From JBOGDS01 sp050743075 (lineage in GTDB: Bacteria > Actinomycetota > Actinomycetes > Jiangellales > Jiangellaceae), in the NCBI GenBank assembly GCA_050743075.1, contig JBOGDS010000004.1:1-64000 (forward strand): DNA of 64,000 nucleotides. Direction: 5' to 3'. How positions within the stretch are numbered: position 1 is the first letter of the stretch; each line of letters starts with the position of its first letter. The position numbers were made by a program, and so were the translations under genes. The notes under the pieces are model-generated. The model saw only the letters and a list, made by a program, of their open reading frames with translations, ran no database searches and was not told where the DNA came from. Shown one piece after another: positions 34,777-43,567 of the stretch.

Positions 34777-35724
34777 TCACGGCGCAGCGACGCGGCGGAG
34801 CATCCCAGGCAGGCGGGCCCGCACGCGCTGGGACTGGTGGCGGGCCCAGCCCCAAGCCGCCTTGCTCCGAGCCGTCAACGGTGGGCTTGGTACCGCGCGG
34901 TCGTAGCCGAGCTCGCTCAACAGAGCACCCGCCACGGCCTCGAACGTCTCCAGGTCGGGCCGGGCCATGTGCGTGCGCCAGGACCGCGGGCCCGCCGACA
35001 GCGGCTCGGCCAACCGGGCGTGCCGGGGGTTCACCAGGACCTTCGCGGGAGTACCGTCGCGCCGCCGCGAGAACTCCAGCATCGTCGGGTCGAAGTCGAG
35101 GTCGAGGAAGGCACACAGGTGCCTGACCTGGCTCTCTGGCTCGCCCGTCAACGCCTCGTAGCGGACCTCGTGGTACCGGCCCGGGGTCAGCGCGCCGCCG
35201 TCGGTCCGACCGGTCTCGACCCGCAGCTTCCAGTTGATCGCCAGCGCGAGAACGTCGAGGGTGTTGCCCTCGATGGCCATCGATGACAAGGCGACGTCGC
35301 GCCCGTCCCGGATGATGTGCACGAACCGTGCCTCGGGGAACAGTTCGGCTAGCGCCGGTAGGTGCTGCACGTAACCGGGCATCTTGTCACCGTACCTCTC
35401 CTTGCCCTGCCTGGCCGCGTAGTACGCGAAGATCCGCCGCACCGCATCCGGGTAGTCGACGACCGGCTCGCCGTCCAGTGCGGCATGGACGTCCTCGTCA
35501 GTCAGGGCGAGGTTGGTGCGCACGGCCCGGGCTGCCAGCAGGTCCGTGGCGAATGCCTCCACGGCGAACCCGCCGGGACGCTCATATCTGGCCCGCCGGC
35601 GGCTCAGGGGGTAGACGAAGCCGCCTTCGTGGGAGACCGCGAGCTCGGGATGGGAGTCCAGGACGGTCCGCAGCACCGTCGTCCCGGACCGGCCGCACCC
35701 GACGACGAACACGAACGGCGTCAT
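34777..35724 (-). CDS. Sulfotransferase 1 of 7
   Basis: The 315 residues have the 5'-phosphosulfate loop VVGCGRSGTTVLRTVLDSHP (7-26) of PAPS-dependent sulfotransferases. The 3'-phosphate-binding part is RFVHIIRDGRDVALSSMAI near 125-143, where Arg and Ser contact PAPS. It follows the Sulfotransfer_3 layout used for carbohydrates and lipids. It would move sulfate from PAPS to a hydroxyl group, in the cytoplasm, with no membrane segment seen. The start overlaps the stop of sulfotransferase 2 (ATGA), so both are made together. Confidence 0.88.
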   Translation of the reverse strand: MTPFVFVVGCGRSGTTVLRTVLDSHPELAVSHEGGFVYPLSRRRARYERPGGFAVEAFATDLLAARAVRTNLALTDEDVHAALDGEPVVDYPDAVRRIFAYYAARQGKERYGDKMPGYVQHLPALAELFPEARFVHIIRDGRDVALSSMAIEGNTLDVLALAINWKLRVETGRTDGGALTPGRYHEVRYEALTGEPESQVRHLCAFLDLDFDPTMLEFSRRRDGTPAKVLVNPRHARLAEPLSAGPRSWRTHMARPDLETFEAVAGALLSELGYDRAVPSPPLTARSKAAWGWARHQSQRVRARLPGMLRRVAAP

Positions 35725-36605
35725 GCCGGAGCACCCGCCGCCGTGCCGTAGCCGAACCGCTGGGCGTCCGATGCGGCCATCAGGCGGTCGAGGGTGTCGA
35801 TCTGGTCCTCCGTCAGGTCGTCGCGGTAGCCGCCTACCCGTCCGCGGCGGGTCTTGTAGGTGTCGTAGTCGCCGGGCCGGTCGGCGCGCAGCTTCTCGCT
35901 ACGGAACGCGTCGGTCTCCTCGAGGCGGCGCATGTTGCCGAACGAGCCGTAGGCGACGGCCTCGTCCACGACGCCGTCAGGCACGTCGCGTACGCCCAGG
36001 AACCCGAGCACCCGGCGCAACTCGTCGGCGGGCCGGGAGTGCAGGTCCTCATACCGGACGACGAGAACGTCGCGGGGGACGTCGAGGTTCGCCGCCCAGG
36101 CGTCATAGAACCGGAGCAGCGACTCGAACCCGCCCACCGGGTCGTGGAGGAACTCAGCCAGGCTGCCGGCGTACCCGCCGCGCCGGCCGCGCTTCTGGAA
36201 GTACAGCGAGACGATGACATCGCGCGGGTCGCGCACCAGGAGGATCACCCGTGACCCCAGGTAGCGGGCCTTGTCCCGCTCGACGTCAGCGGGAGCCTTC
36301 CACTGGGCGTCGTCGTCGTGCGTGGCGAACACGCACGGCACCCTCGGGTCGAGCTCGGACAACCGGTGCAGTTCGACCAGGTTGGCGTCGGCCGGCAAGC
36401 TGAAATGACGCTGGAACGCCCTCCCGACCAGCACGCGCAGCCAGGTCCGGCCACACTTGGGGAACGACACGAGGTACACGTCGGTCCGCCGTCGGCGGAA
36501 CCATGCGAACGTACGGGCTGGGAGGACGGCGGCGATGCGACGGCGTGCCCGCGGGGAGAGCCGGCGCACGAATCGCCGGTTCGCAGCCTTCACGAGGCCC
36601 CCCAT
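35721..36605 (-). CDS. Sulfotransferase 2 of 7 (cytosolic Sulfotransfer_1 type)
   Basis: This 294-residue enzyme differs from its partner. The PAPS loop is SFPKCGRTWLRVLVG (47-61), the FPKSGTTW-like form of Sulfotransfer_1 enzymes. The 3'-phosphate motif is ILLVRDPRDVIVSLYFQ near 122-138. The catalytic His may be in FATHDDD near 100. The C-terminal TRRGRVGGYRDDLTEDQ resembles the RKGxxGDWKxxF/L motif that closes the PAPS site. The different subclass implies a different acceptor from sulfotransferase 1. ATG 36605 was chosen; a divergent gene starts 31 bases away. Confidence 0.88.
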   Translation of the reverse strand: MGGLVKAANRRFVRRLSPRARRRIAAVLPARTFAWFRRRRTDVYLVSFPKCGRTWLRVLVGRAFQRHFSLPADANLVELHRLSELDPRVPCVFATHDDDAQWKAPADVERDKARYLGSRVILLVRDPRDVIVSLYFQKRGRRGGYAGSLAEFLHDPVGGFESLLRFYDAWAANLDVPRDVLVVRYEDLHSRPADELRRVLGFLGVRDVPDGVVDEAVAYGSFGNMRRLEETDAFRSEKLRADRPGDYDTYKTRRGRVGGYRDDLTEDQIDTLDRLMAASDAQRFGYGTAAGAPA

Positions 36606-36635
36606 GAACGCGCAAGATACGCCATGGGGGGTGCC

Positions 36636-37526
36636 ATGACATTCCACGAGGAGCGGACCCGCGTGACCGATCCACCGGTCCGGGCCGAACGTGTCGACGC
36701 CGAGCTCGGCATCAGGGAGGAGGTCGAGTTCTTCGACGCCGGTGCTGTTCGCCTGTTCGGCTGCCGCCACCTGCCTCTGGGTGCCGTGCTCGGCGGCCTG
36801 GTGATCTGCTCGCCGATCCTGTCCGACTTCGGCGCCAACTACTCGCGAGAGGTGCGGCTCGCACGCCGGCTGGCGACCGCTGGCGTCGCCGTCCAGCGCT
36901 TCCACCCGCGCGGCACCGGGCAGAGCGACGGGGACCGGCTCGACCTGACGTTCGACACGCTGGTGGCCGATTCGGCGGCAGCCGTCGTGCGGCTGCGCGA
37001 GGCCGTGGACGTGCCTGCGGTCGCGCTGTTGGGCACCCGGTTCAGCGCACTGGCGGCGGCGGCGGTCGGCCGCGACCTGCCCGGCGCGCCGATCGCGCTG
37101 TGGGAGCCCACGACCGAACCGGGCCGCTTCTTCCGAGACGGGTTCCGGGCCAGGTCGGTCCACCACCTGCGGCGCGGCGCGGCGGGCATCGACCCCGCGG
37201 CGGAGCTGGCGGCCCAGGGGTACGTCGATCTGCTCGGGATCCCGGTGAGTCGCGCGCTCGTCGAGACTCCAGCCCACCACGACCTGCTGACCGAGATGGG
37301 CGACGGCCCGCGGCCGGTGCTCCTCGTGCAGTTCGAGGCCGGCTCTGACCTCACGCGGCCGTACCGGGAGGCCGTCGCACGGTGGACGGCCGCCGGGTTC
37401 CCGGTCACGGCGCGGCTCTGCCCGACCGACGAGACCTGGTGGTTCGTGCATGACCGCCTGGCACCGGTCGAGGCCGTCCTCGACCCGACCGCCGACTGGC
37501 TGCTCGCAGCGGTGGCGCCGACGTGA
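36636..37526 (+). CDS. Alpha/beta-hydrolase-like protein without the nucleophile Ser (exosortase-associated hydrolase-2-like)
   Basis: The 296 residues follow the alpha/beta-hydrolase fold: VICSPILSDFGANYSREVRL at 53-72, FHPRGTGQSDGD near 89-100, and the elbow VALLGTRFSALAAAA near 129-143. At the elbow position the serine of GxSxG is replaced (G-T-R-F-S). Proteins of the exosortase-A hydrolase-2 type have a similar GLRLGA there. It overlaps by four bases with a second hydrolase-like gene, and a deacetylase, acyl carrier protein and AMP ligase are nearby. This pairing is known from exosortase-A loci. Its catalytic function is doubtful; it may be a subunit or a binding partner. Confidence 0.65.
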   Translation: MTFHEERTRVTDPPVRAERVDAELGIREEVEFFDAGAVRLFGCRHLPLGAVLGGLVICSPILSDFGANYSREVRLARRLATAGVAVQRFHPRGTGQSDGDRLDLTFDTLVADSAAAVVRLREAVDVPAVALLGTRFSALAAAAVGRDLPGAPIALWEPTTEPGRFFRDGFRARSVHHLRRGAAGIDPAAELAAQGYVDLLGIPVSRALVETPAHHDLLTEMGDGPRPVLLVQFEAGSDLTRPYREAVARWTAAGFPVTARLCPTDETWWFVHDRLAPVEAVLDPTADWLLAAVAPT

Positions 37527-38446
37527 CCACTCGGCTGACGGCAACGGCCGCCGACGAGTACCCGGTCTTCGTCCCGGCGTCGACCGGCGACCTGCTGGCT
37601 GTCGTCACCCGCCCCACGACGGCCGCGAACGGGCTGGCCGCGGTGCTGCTCCGTGGCGGCGGCTGGCGCCCGTCGTCCGGACCACGGCGAACCCAGCTAC
37701 GCACGACGCGCCGGTTGGCCGAACTCGGCTTCCACGGCGTCCGCTTCAGCTACCACGGCGTCGCCGAGAGCGGTGGAGAGCCCGACGAGGTGGTCCGGCT
37801 GGACCGGCCCTACGTCGACGACACCCGCGCCGTCGTGGGATGGGTGCGGGGGCAGGGCCTGCGGCCGGTGCTGGTGGGCAACTGCTTCGGCGCCCGGACC
37901 GCGCTGGCGTACGCGGCCGCGGAGCAGGACCGAGGCGGCGGGGTTGCCGGGTTGGTGCTGCTCGTTCCGCCGGTCCACGACTTCGAGGTCGCCCGCCGTC
38001 TCGACCGCCGGCCGCTCTCGCACTTCGCCAAGCGGCTGTCACCCACCCATGCGTGGCGGGTGCTGGGCAACCGCGCCCGGCGCAAGGCGCTGGGGCGGAC
38101 CAGCCGTGCCTTTCTCGACCTCGCCGGCCAGCGCGTACGCAAGCGGCACGCGGACGGGCCGGAGTGGCTGAGCCACCGGTTCGTCGGGCAACTGGAGACC
38201 GTGATCGGCGCGGGCGTCCCGGTGCTGTTCGTCTACGGCGACGAGGACAACTACCGGCGAGACTTCGAGACCGCCCGGACGACGGAGCTCGCCCGCCTGT
38301 TCGCGCCGGCCGGCGACCTCGTCCAATCCGAGACCGTCACCGGGCGAGTCCATGGGCTGACCAGCTTCGAGACCCAGGAGGCGGTCCTTTCCGCCGTCGT
38401 GCGGTGGATGGGCTCGGAGCTGCCGACGCCCGACGGGCGGCCATGA
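37523..38446 (+). CDS. Alpha/beta-hydrolase with a Cys nucleophile (exosortase-associated hydrolase-1-like)
   Basis: The 307-residue protein keeps the fold: AVLLRGGGWRPSSGP near 40-54, FSYHGVAESGG near 75-85 and the elbow VLVGNCFGARTAL at 116-128, where Cys121 replaces the nucleophilic Ser. The acid is probably in FVYGDEDNY near 236-244 and the His in GRVHGL near 274. Cys hydrolases of this fold (dienelactone-hydrolase type) or thioester-directed enzymes come to mind. With an acyl carrier protein and ligase in the same segment, transfer from a thioester is an attractive role, but this is inference. Confidence 0.7.
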   Translation: MTTRLTATAADEYPVFVPASTGDLLAVVTRPTTAANGLAAVLLRGGGWRPSSGPRRTQLRTTRRLAELGFHGVRFSYHGVAESGGEPDEVVRLDRPYVDDTRAVVGWVRGQGLRPVLVGNCFGARTALAYAAAEQDRGGGVAGLVLLVPPVHDFEVARRLDRRPLSHFAKRLSPTHAWRVLGNRARRKALGRTSRAFLDLAGQRVRKRHADGPEWLSHRFVGQLETVIGAGVPVLFVYGDEDNYRRDFETARTTELARLFAPAGDLVQSETVTGRVHGLTSFETQEAVLSAVVRWMGSELPTPDGRP

Positions 38447-39627
38447 CGGCAGCCGGGGAGCGCAGGCGGGTCCTCCACGTCATCGACTCGCTGGCCGGGT
38501 CCGGGGGCGCAGAGAACCGGCTGGTCGACGAGGTGGTCACGCTCGGCGGCCGCTTCGACCAGCGGGTGGTCCGGCTCTTCGAACGCGACTTCCTGCAGAC
38601 CCGGCTGGAGTCAGCGGGCATCCCGGTTGTGGCGCTCGGCTTCAGTGCACGCAACGCCGGGCGCTCGTGGCCGCTGGCCGCCCGCCGGTTGCGCGGCGTG
38701 CTGCGGCACTGGCGGCCCGATGTCGTGCACACGTCGTTGTTCACCGGCAACCTGGTCGGGCAGCTGGCCTGCCGTCCGTTGGGGATCCCGGTGCTCTCGT
38801 CCTTCAACCGGACCGGCGAGCTCGATCTGCAGCGGGCGTTCCAGCCCGGCGCCGCGAGCTGGCGCGGGCGGGTCATGCAGGCTGTCGCCCGCCGGGTGAG
38901 CCGCTCGGGCGACGTCCATTACCGCGCCGTGAGCGAGTACGCGCGGCGGACCAACTGCTCGCTGCTCGGGTTGTCCCCGGAACGCGTGACGGTCGTGCCA
39001 CGTGGCGTCAGCGTGGACGCCGCGGCGCTCGACGCCGACCGGGTGGCCTTCGGGCTGCCGCCGCGTGGGCCGCTGTTCGTCAACGTCGCCCGTCTCGTAC
39101 CCGAGAAGGGCCAGCGCCTTCTCGTCGACGCGTTCGCCGGCGTCCGGGCCGCACTGCCCGACGCGATCTTGGCGATCGCCGGTGCGCCGGGGCCGGCCGA
39201 GACCGAGGTCAGGGCAGCCATCGCGCACCGGGGCTTGGGCGACGCCGTGCACCTGCTCGGCTTCCGGTCGGACGCCCGCTCGCTGATGGCGGCGGCCGAC
39301 GTGTTCGTGCTGAGCTCGCTGTCGGAGGGGTCACCGGGTGTCGTGCTGGAGGCCATGGCGGTCGGGACGCCCGTCGTCGGCTTCGACATCCCGCCGGTCG
39401 CCGAGCTGACCGACGCCGGCCGGTATGCCCGTCTCGCAGTGGCCGGACATGTCCCGGCGCTCATCGAGGCCATGCTCGACGCGTACCGGTCACCGCAGCG
39501 GGCCGCTGACGTGGCCGCCGGGCGCGCCTGGGTCGACCACTTCTCGCTGGCCGCCGTGGCGGACGGCCTGGGTGACCTGCTCGAACGGCGAGCCCTCCGC
39601 GGCGCACACTCCCGGCGGGTCACATGA
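38443..39627 (+). CDS. GT4-family glycosyltransferase
   Basis: The 394 residues begin with VLHVIDSLAGSGGAENRLV, the acceptor loop of GT4 enzymes. They continue with PDVVHTSLFTGNLVGQLA, the donor-domain start FVNVARLVPEKGQRLLVDAF, and SSLSEGSPGVVLEAMAVGTP with Glu-x7-Glu. The ATG overlaps the stop of the Cys hydrolase by four bases and its own stop overlaps the deacetylase, so four genes here are translated as a coupled series. Exosortase-type loci carry comparable GT4 genes at this place. Confidence 0.9.
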   Translation: MTAAGERRRVLHVIDSLAGSGGAENRLVDEVVTLGGRFDQRVVRLFERDFLQTRLESAGIPVVALGFSARNAGRSWPLAARRLRGVLRHWRPDVVHTSLFTGNLVGQLACRPLGIPVLSSFNRTGELDLQRAFQPGAASWRGRVMQAVARRVSRSGDVHYRAVSEYARRTNCSLLGLSPERVTVVPRGVSVDAAALDADRVAFGLPPRGPLFVNVARLVPEKGQRLLVDAFAGVRAALPDAILAIAGAPGPAETEVRAAIAHRGLGDAVHLLGFRSDARSLMAAADVFVLSSLSEGSPGVVLEAMAVGTPVVGFDIPPVAELTDAGRYARLAVAGHVPALIEAMLDAYRSPQRAADVAAGRAWVDHFSLAAVADGLGDLLERRALRGAHSRRVT

Positions 39628-40595
39628 CGGCGCGAGAGCGTGGCGTTGCCGTCCTCTCGATCGACACCGAGTTGTCCTGGGGAGAGGCCCACCGGCGCGA
39701 CGGTGTACCGGCCGGACACCGGTACGAGGCCGAGCGGCGGATCGTCGACCGCCTGCTGGCCCTCTTCCAGCGCTACGAGATCTCCGCCACCTGGGCCGTC
39801 GTGGGCCATCTGTTCCTCGACCACTGCTCGCCGGTCGACGGCCGGGCGCATCCGGAGATCACCCGGCCTTCCTACCCGTGGCTCGACGGCGACTGGTTCG
39901 ACATCGACCCCGGCACCAGCCTGGCGGACGCGCCTACCTACTACGGCCGCGACATCGTCGACCGGATCCGAGCGTGCCCGGTGTCGCAGGAGATCGGCTC
40001 CCACTCCTTCTCGCACCTGATGGCCGGCGAGCCGGGCTGCAGCGCCGGTGCGTTCGCCTCCGATCTGGCAGCCTGCCGGGGGGCTGCGGCCGACGCCGGC
40101 CTCGTCCTGCGGTCGTTCGTCTACCCGCGCAACGCCATCGGACATGTGGAGGTCCTCCCTGCCCACGGGTTCACGTCCTACCGCGGCTCGCCGGGTGTCC
40201 CGTTCCAGGGGCGCGATACGGCGGTTCGACGGCTCCTGAGGCTGGCCGACCGGGTGCGGCCGCTGGCCGGGTCGGCGGCTCGACCGGTGCAGCACGCCAG
40301 CGGGGTGTGGAACATCCCGCAGACCTTCCTGTTCGCGCCGGCGACGAGGCGGCGGCGTCTACCCGTGGCGGTGTGGGCACGGCGACCGGTGGCGCGGCTG
40401 CGTCAGGCTGCTCGAGAGCGCTCGCTGTTCCACCTGTGGTTCCACCCGTACAACGTCGCCGCGGACCCGGAGCGAGCACTCCACGCGCTCGACCTGGTAT
40501 GCGCCGAAGCCGCCCGACTGCGCGACGCCGGCCGCCTCGACGTACTGCCCATGGGCGATCTCGCAGCCCGGCTGGAGGCCACGAGCCGGTCGTGA
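39624..40595 (+). CDS. Polysaccharide deacetylase (NodB domain)
   Basis: The 323-residue protein contains a NodB-type domain. The first metal motif is LSIDTELSWG (11-20) with Asp and Glu. The second is EIGSHSFSH near 123-131, giving the H-x3-H zinc ligands. The later YPRNAIGHVEVL holds the substrate-binding Arg. No signal peptide is visible, so it works in the cytoplasm or as a membrane-associated enzyme on lipid-linked sugars. It removes N- or O-acetyl groups. It ends the operon begun by the two hydrolase-like genes. Confidence 0.88.
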   Translation: MTARERGVAVLSIDTELSWGEAHRRDGVPAGHRYEAERRIVDRLLALFQRYEISATWAVVGHLFLDHCSPVDGRAHPEITRPSYPWLDGDWFDIDPGTSLADAPTYYGRDIVDRIRACPVSQEIGSHSFSHLMAGEPGCSAGAFASDLAACRGAAADAGLVLRSFVYPRNAIGHVEVLPAHGFTSYRGSPGVPFQGRDTAVRRLLRLADRVRPLAGSAARPVQHASGVWNIPQTFLFAPATRRRRLPVAVWARRPVARLRQAARERSLFHLWFHPYNVAADPERALHALDLVCAEAARLRDAGRLDVLPMGDLAARLEATSRS

Positions 40596-40657
40596 AGATC
40601 GTCGTGCAAGCTGGGACACGTCTCCACGCCGACGAACTCTGCACAACGATCTTCACG
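40591..40657. repeat. 18-bp inverted repeat overlapping the deacetylase stop codon
   Basis: CGTGAAGATCGTCGTGCA (40591-40608) and TGCACAACGATCTTCACG (40640-40657) are complementary at 17 of 18 positions, with a 31-base loop. The left arm includes the deacetylase stop codon. It lies between convergent genes. It could be a terminator or a palindromic repeat of REP type; no T-run follows. Confidence 0.6.
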
Positions 40658-40695
40658 GCACGAGTAGCGCGGGGAGCCTGCCCTGACGCCGCAGC

Positions 40696-41628
40696 TCACC
40701 GCTGCAGACCGGTGCGGCGGGCGACACGGTGGAGCTGCCAGCGGGCCTTCCGTGCCGCAACGGCGGCCCGCGCTCGGACCCGAGCGTGGGCCGCCGACCG
40801 CTCGTAGCCGAGCTCGTCCAGCAAGTCGCCGGCCACGAGCTCGAAGCGCTCGACCTCGGCGGCTCGCAGGTCGCGCCGCCAGTCCCGCAGGCCCGCGGTG
40901 ACGGGCTTGCGGACGTGGCGGTGGTAGTCCGGATGCGATGTCGTGCGCACCACGTCGGCGGCGTGCCGGTGATGGTCGAGCATCTGTGCGGCGAACGGCA
41001 GGTCGATGGCCTGGCAGAGCCGGCGCAGGGACTCCTCGGGCGACGTCACGAGGTCTTCGTAGCGGATCTCGTGGTACCGCCCCGCCGGCAGGGCGAGTCC
41101 GGACCGCATACCCCGGCGAACCCGCAGCTTCCAGTGCAGGGCGGCGTCCTCGATCCCGGCGGACCAGCCCAACTCCAGGAACGACGAGGCGACGTCGCGG
41201 CCGTCGCGGATCAGCTGGACGAAGACGGCCTCGGGAAAGAGGCGGGCGAGCCGTGGAACGTGCAACACGTAGCCAGGCGTCTTGTCGGCGTAGCGACCCT
41301 TGCCCTGTCTGCCCGCCCACGCCGCGAAGACTGCCCGCACGGCATCGGCGTAGTCCTGCGGCGGCGACCGCCGGAACGACGCCTCGATGACGTCCCGGTC
41401 GAGCTCCCAGAGGCGGAACCGCTCCTGGCCGTACAGCCGGTCCAGGAACGGCGCAGGCTCGAAGCCCGCGTCCGATCGGCCGGGAGCCAGTGGTACCACG
41501 AAGTGCGACTCGGGAGGCACCGCGAGGTCCGGGTGGGCATCGCACATCGCCCGCAGGAGCGTGGTGCCCGACCGGCCGCACCCGACGAGGAACGGGAACG
41601 GCACCGCCCGCGCCTCGCCGACGGTCAT
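40696..41628 (-). CDS. Sulfotransferase 3 of 7
   Basis: The product has 310 residues. The PAPS loop is LVGCGRSGTTLLRAMCDAHP (14-33) and the 3'-phosphate motif is VFVQLIRDGRDVASSFLEL near 131-149. A DKTPGYVLHVPRL helix before it is shared with sulfotransferases 1 and 5, so these three are paralogues. Start ATG 41628 overlaps the stop of the chorismate-lyase-like gene. It is therefore the last gene of the carrier-protein operon, which may mean that the acyl-modified sugar is also sulfated. Confidence 0.88.
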   Translation of the reverse strand: MTVGEARAVPFPFLVGCGRSGTTLLRAMCDAHPDLAVPPESHFVVPLAPGRSDAGFEPAPFLDRLYGQERFRLWELDRDVIEASFRRSPPQDYADAVRAVFAAWAGRQGKGRYADKTPGYVLHVPRLARLFPEAVFVQLIRDGRDVASSFLELGWSAGIEDAALHWKLRVRRGMRSGLALPAGRYHEIRYEDLVTSPEESLRRLCQAIDLPFAAQMLDHHRHAADVVRTTSHPDYHRHVRKPVTAGLRDWRRDLRAAEVERFELVAGDLLDELGYERSAAHARVRARAAVAARKARWQLHRVARRTGLQR

Positions 41629-42095
41629 GCCGAGTCGACGCCGATCGACCCCGGCGGGTACAGCTCGCCCGGGAACGTCTCGGTGATGCGGAACTGGAAT
41701 CCGTCGCCCCACAGCCGGTAGCGCCGCCAGAACGAGGTCTCGTCCTCGGCGGCGGCCTCGAGCTCGAAGTTGGTCCGCACGCCGAGCAAGGTGGAGATCT
41801 GGCCCAGACCGATGCTTCGCTCGGCGATCAGCTCGCGCATCAGGCGGTCCTCGACGTGCACCTCGGTCTCGGCCCGGCAGGTCACCAGCTCGCGCTTCTT
41901 GCACACCAGGTTGACAACCCGGTGGATCTTCGCGTTCTCGGCGGTCTGGGACACGACCTCGACGGTCACCGGCGCGCCGAAGTACGCCGACAGGGTGCCC
42001 TGCAACGTGCCGGCGGTCGCCAGCATCACCCGGCGGAGCGGGCTGAACCCTTCGAGCTTGTCCAGGAGTTGCGCGAGGTCGACGACGTCAGCCAT
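41625..42095 (-). CDS. Chorismate-lyase-like protein (UbiC/Rv2949c, DUF98 fold)
   Basis: The 156 residues align by eye with the chorismate pyruvate-lyase family. LRRVMLATAGTLQGTLSAYF matches the N-terminal strand-helix, LGVRTNFELEAA the middle, and SFWRRYRLWGDGFQFRITETFP the conserved RRYR...(T/S)EFF end of Rv2949c-like enzymes. Those convert chorismate to 4-hydroxybenzoate and pyruvate. A strong ribosome site, AAAGGAAG, precedes ATG 42095, ten bases after the ligase stop. Coupling with an AMP ligase and an acyl carrier protein supports production of an aryl acid. Catalytic Glu and Arg candidates are present, but short length and weak similarity keep the call tentative. Confidence 0.6.
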   Translation of the reverse strand: MADVVDLAQLLDKLEGFSPLRRVMLATAGTLQGTLSAYFGAPVTVEVVSQTAENAKIHRVVNLVCKKRELVTCRAETEVHVEDRLMRELIAERSIGLGQISTLLGVRTNFELEAAAEDETSFWRRYRLWGDGFQFRITETFPGELYPPGSIGVDSA

Positions 42096-42104
42096 GACTT
42101 CCTT

Positions 42105-43565
42105 TCACACGAGGTACTTGCGGAGGATCTTCCCGAGTGGGCTGCGCGGGATCTCGAAGCGGAACTCGACCATGCGGGGCACCTTGTACACGGCGAGCTG
42201 AGCACGACACGACGCGACGAGCTCGCCCCGCAGGGTGTCGTCGTCGGACCCGCCCTGGGTACGGACGACGACGGCCTTGACGATCTCGTCGCCCAACGGG
42301 CCCTCGGTACCGACGACGACGACGTCGGCGACCGCGGCGTGTCGACGCAGCACGTTCTCGACCTCGAACGGGTCGACCTTGTACCCGCTGGTCGAGATGA
42401 ACAGCTTCGTGCGGCCGGTCACGAACAGGTTGCCCGCCTCGTCGAGATGACCGAGGTCGCCGGTCCGGAACCAGCCGTCTCGGAAGGCATCGTTCGCGTC
42501 CGATGCGCCGCCGACGTAGCCCGCGGCCAGCGCCGGGCTGGCGAAGATCACCTCACCGGTGCCGCCGGGCCCGCAGGTCTCGCCGTTCTCGCCCACGACC
42601 CGCAGGTCGATGCCCTTCATCGGCCGGCCGACCGACGCCGCGGTCCCAGCGGCGTCGTCGTCCAAGTTGATCGTCACCGAGCCGGCCTCACTGCAGCCGT
42701 AGAGCTGGCGGACGGGCACCCCGAGGCGCTCGCGGAACAGGTCGAACGTCTCGCGGGAGAGCGGCGCCCCCGCCGTGAAGCACAGGCGCAGCGACCCGGT
42801 GCCCGCCCGGGCCGCCCGGCGGGTCTCGGCCAGCGTGTGCACCAGGAACGGGACGGCCGGGAACACCGTGACGCGCTCGCGCTCGATCGCGCCGAGCGCT
42901 TCGTCGCGGCGGAACGGGTCGAGCAACACCAGGCAGGCGCCGGACCGGACGGCGGCGAGCACGCAGTTGCCGAGGCCGTGGGCGTGGAACAGCGCGATCG
43001 AGGTGAGGATGACGTCGTCCTCGCCCACGCCGACGGTGTCGAAGAACTGGTTGGCCTCGTGGGCGAGGTTGGCCTGGGTGCGGACGATCCCCTTCGGCAT
43101 CCCGGTCGAGCCGGACGAGAACGCGTGCAGCGCCGGCTGCTCGGGCCGGCAGGCCGCGGGTGCTGCGCTGCCAGCGCTGTCGAGGGCGCTGGCCTCTGCC
43201 AGCCAGACGCCGCGGCTGCCAGCGGCCCAGTCGGTGACGGCCGGGCGCAGGGCGGGTGTCGTCACGACGCCGGCTACGTCGCACTCCTGCAGGTGGCGGC
43301 CCAGCTCCGCGGGCGTGAACAGCGGGTTGAGCGGGACGGCGACCGCACCCAGCGAGACCGCGGCGAGGAACGTCGTGACGAAGTCAGCGTCGTTGCCGAG
43401 GACGATGGCCACGGCGTCGCCGGGGCCGACACCCCGCGCCGCCAACGAGGCAGACCGCCGCTCGACGTCGACGGCCACCTCGCCCCAGCTGCGTCGACGC
43501 GACGACTCGACGAGAGCCGGGCGGCTCGCGAACCGCTCGACGGTGCTGGCCAGCATGGCCGGCAC
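42105..43565 (-). CDS. AMP-forming acyl/aryl-acid ligase
   Basis: This adenylate-forming enzyme has 486 residues (GTG 43565; ATG 43556 also possible). Core motifs: A3 FSSGSTGMPKG (about 148-158), A5 QLYGCSEAG, A7 RTGDLGHLDEAGN, A8 RTKLFISTSGYKVDPFEVE, and A10 RSPLGKILRKYL with the catalytic Lys near 481. It activates a carboxylic acid as an acyl adenylate and transfers it to a thiol of CoA or a carrier protein. The adjacent carrier gene (stop at 43568) makes a carrier the probable acceptor. Exosortase-A loci contain an AMP ligase of comparable type. Confidence 0.88.
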   Translation of the reverse strand: MPAMLASTVERFASRPALVESSRRRSWGEVAVDVERRSASLAARGVGPGDAVAIVLGNDADFVTTFLAAVSLGAVAVPLNPLFTPAELGRHLQECDVAGVVTTPALRPAVTDWAAGSRGVWLAEASALDSAGSAAPAACRPEQPALHAFSSGSTGMPKGIVRTQANLAHEANQFFDTVGVGEDDVILTSIALFHAHGLGNCVLAAVRSGACLVLLDPFRRDEALGAIERERVTVFPAVPFLVHTLAETRRAARAGTGSLRLCFTAGAPLSRETFDLFRERLGVPVRQLYGCSEAGSVTINLDDDAAGTAASVGRPMKGIDLRVVGENGETCGPGGTGEVIFASPALAAGYVGGASDANDAFRDGWFRTGDLGHLDEAGNLFVTGRTKLFISTSGYKVDPFEVENVLRRHAAVADVVVVGTEGPLGDEIVKAVVVRTQGGSDDDTLRGELVASCRAQLAVYKVPRMVEFRFEIPRSPLGKILRKYLV

Positions 43566-43567
43566 CG

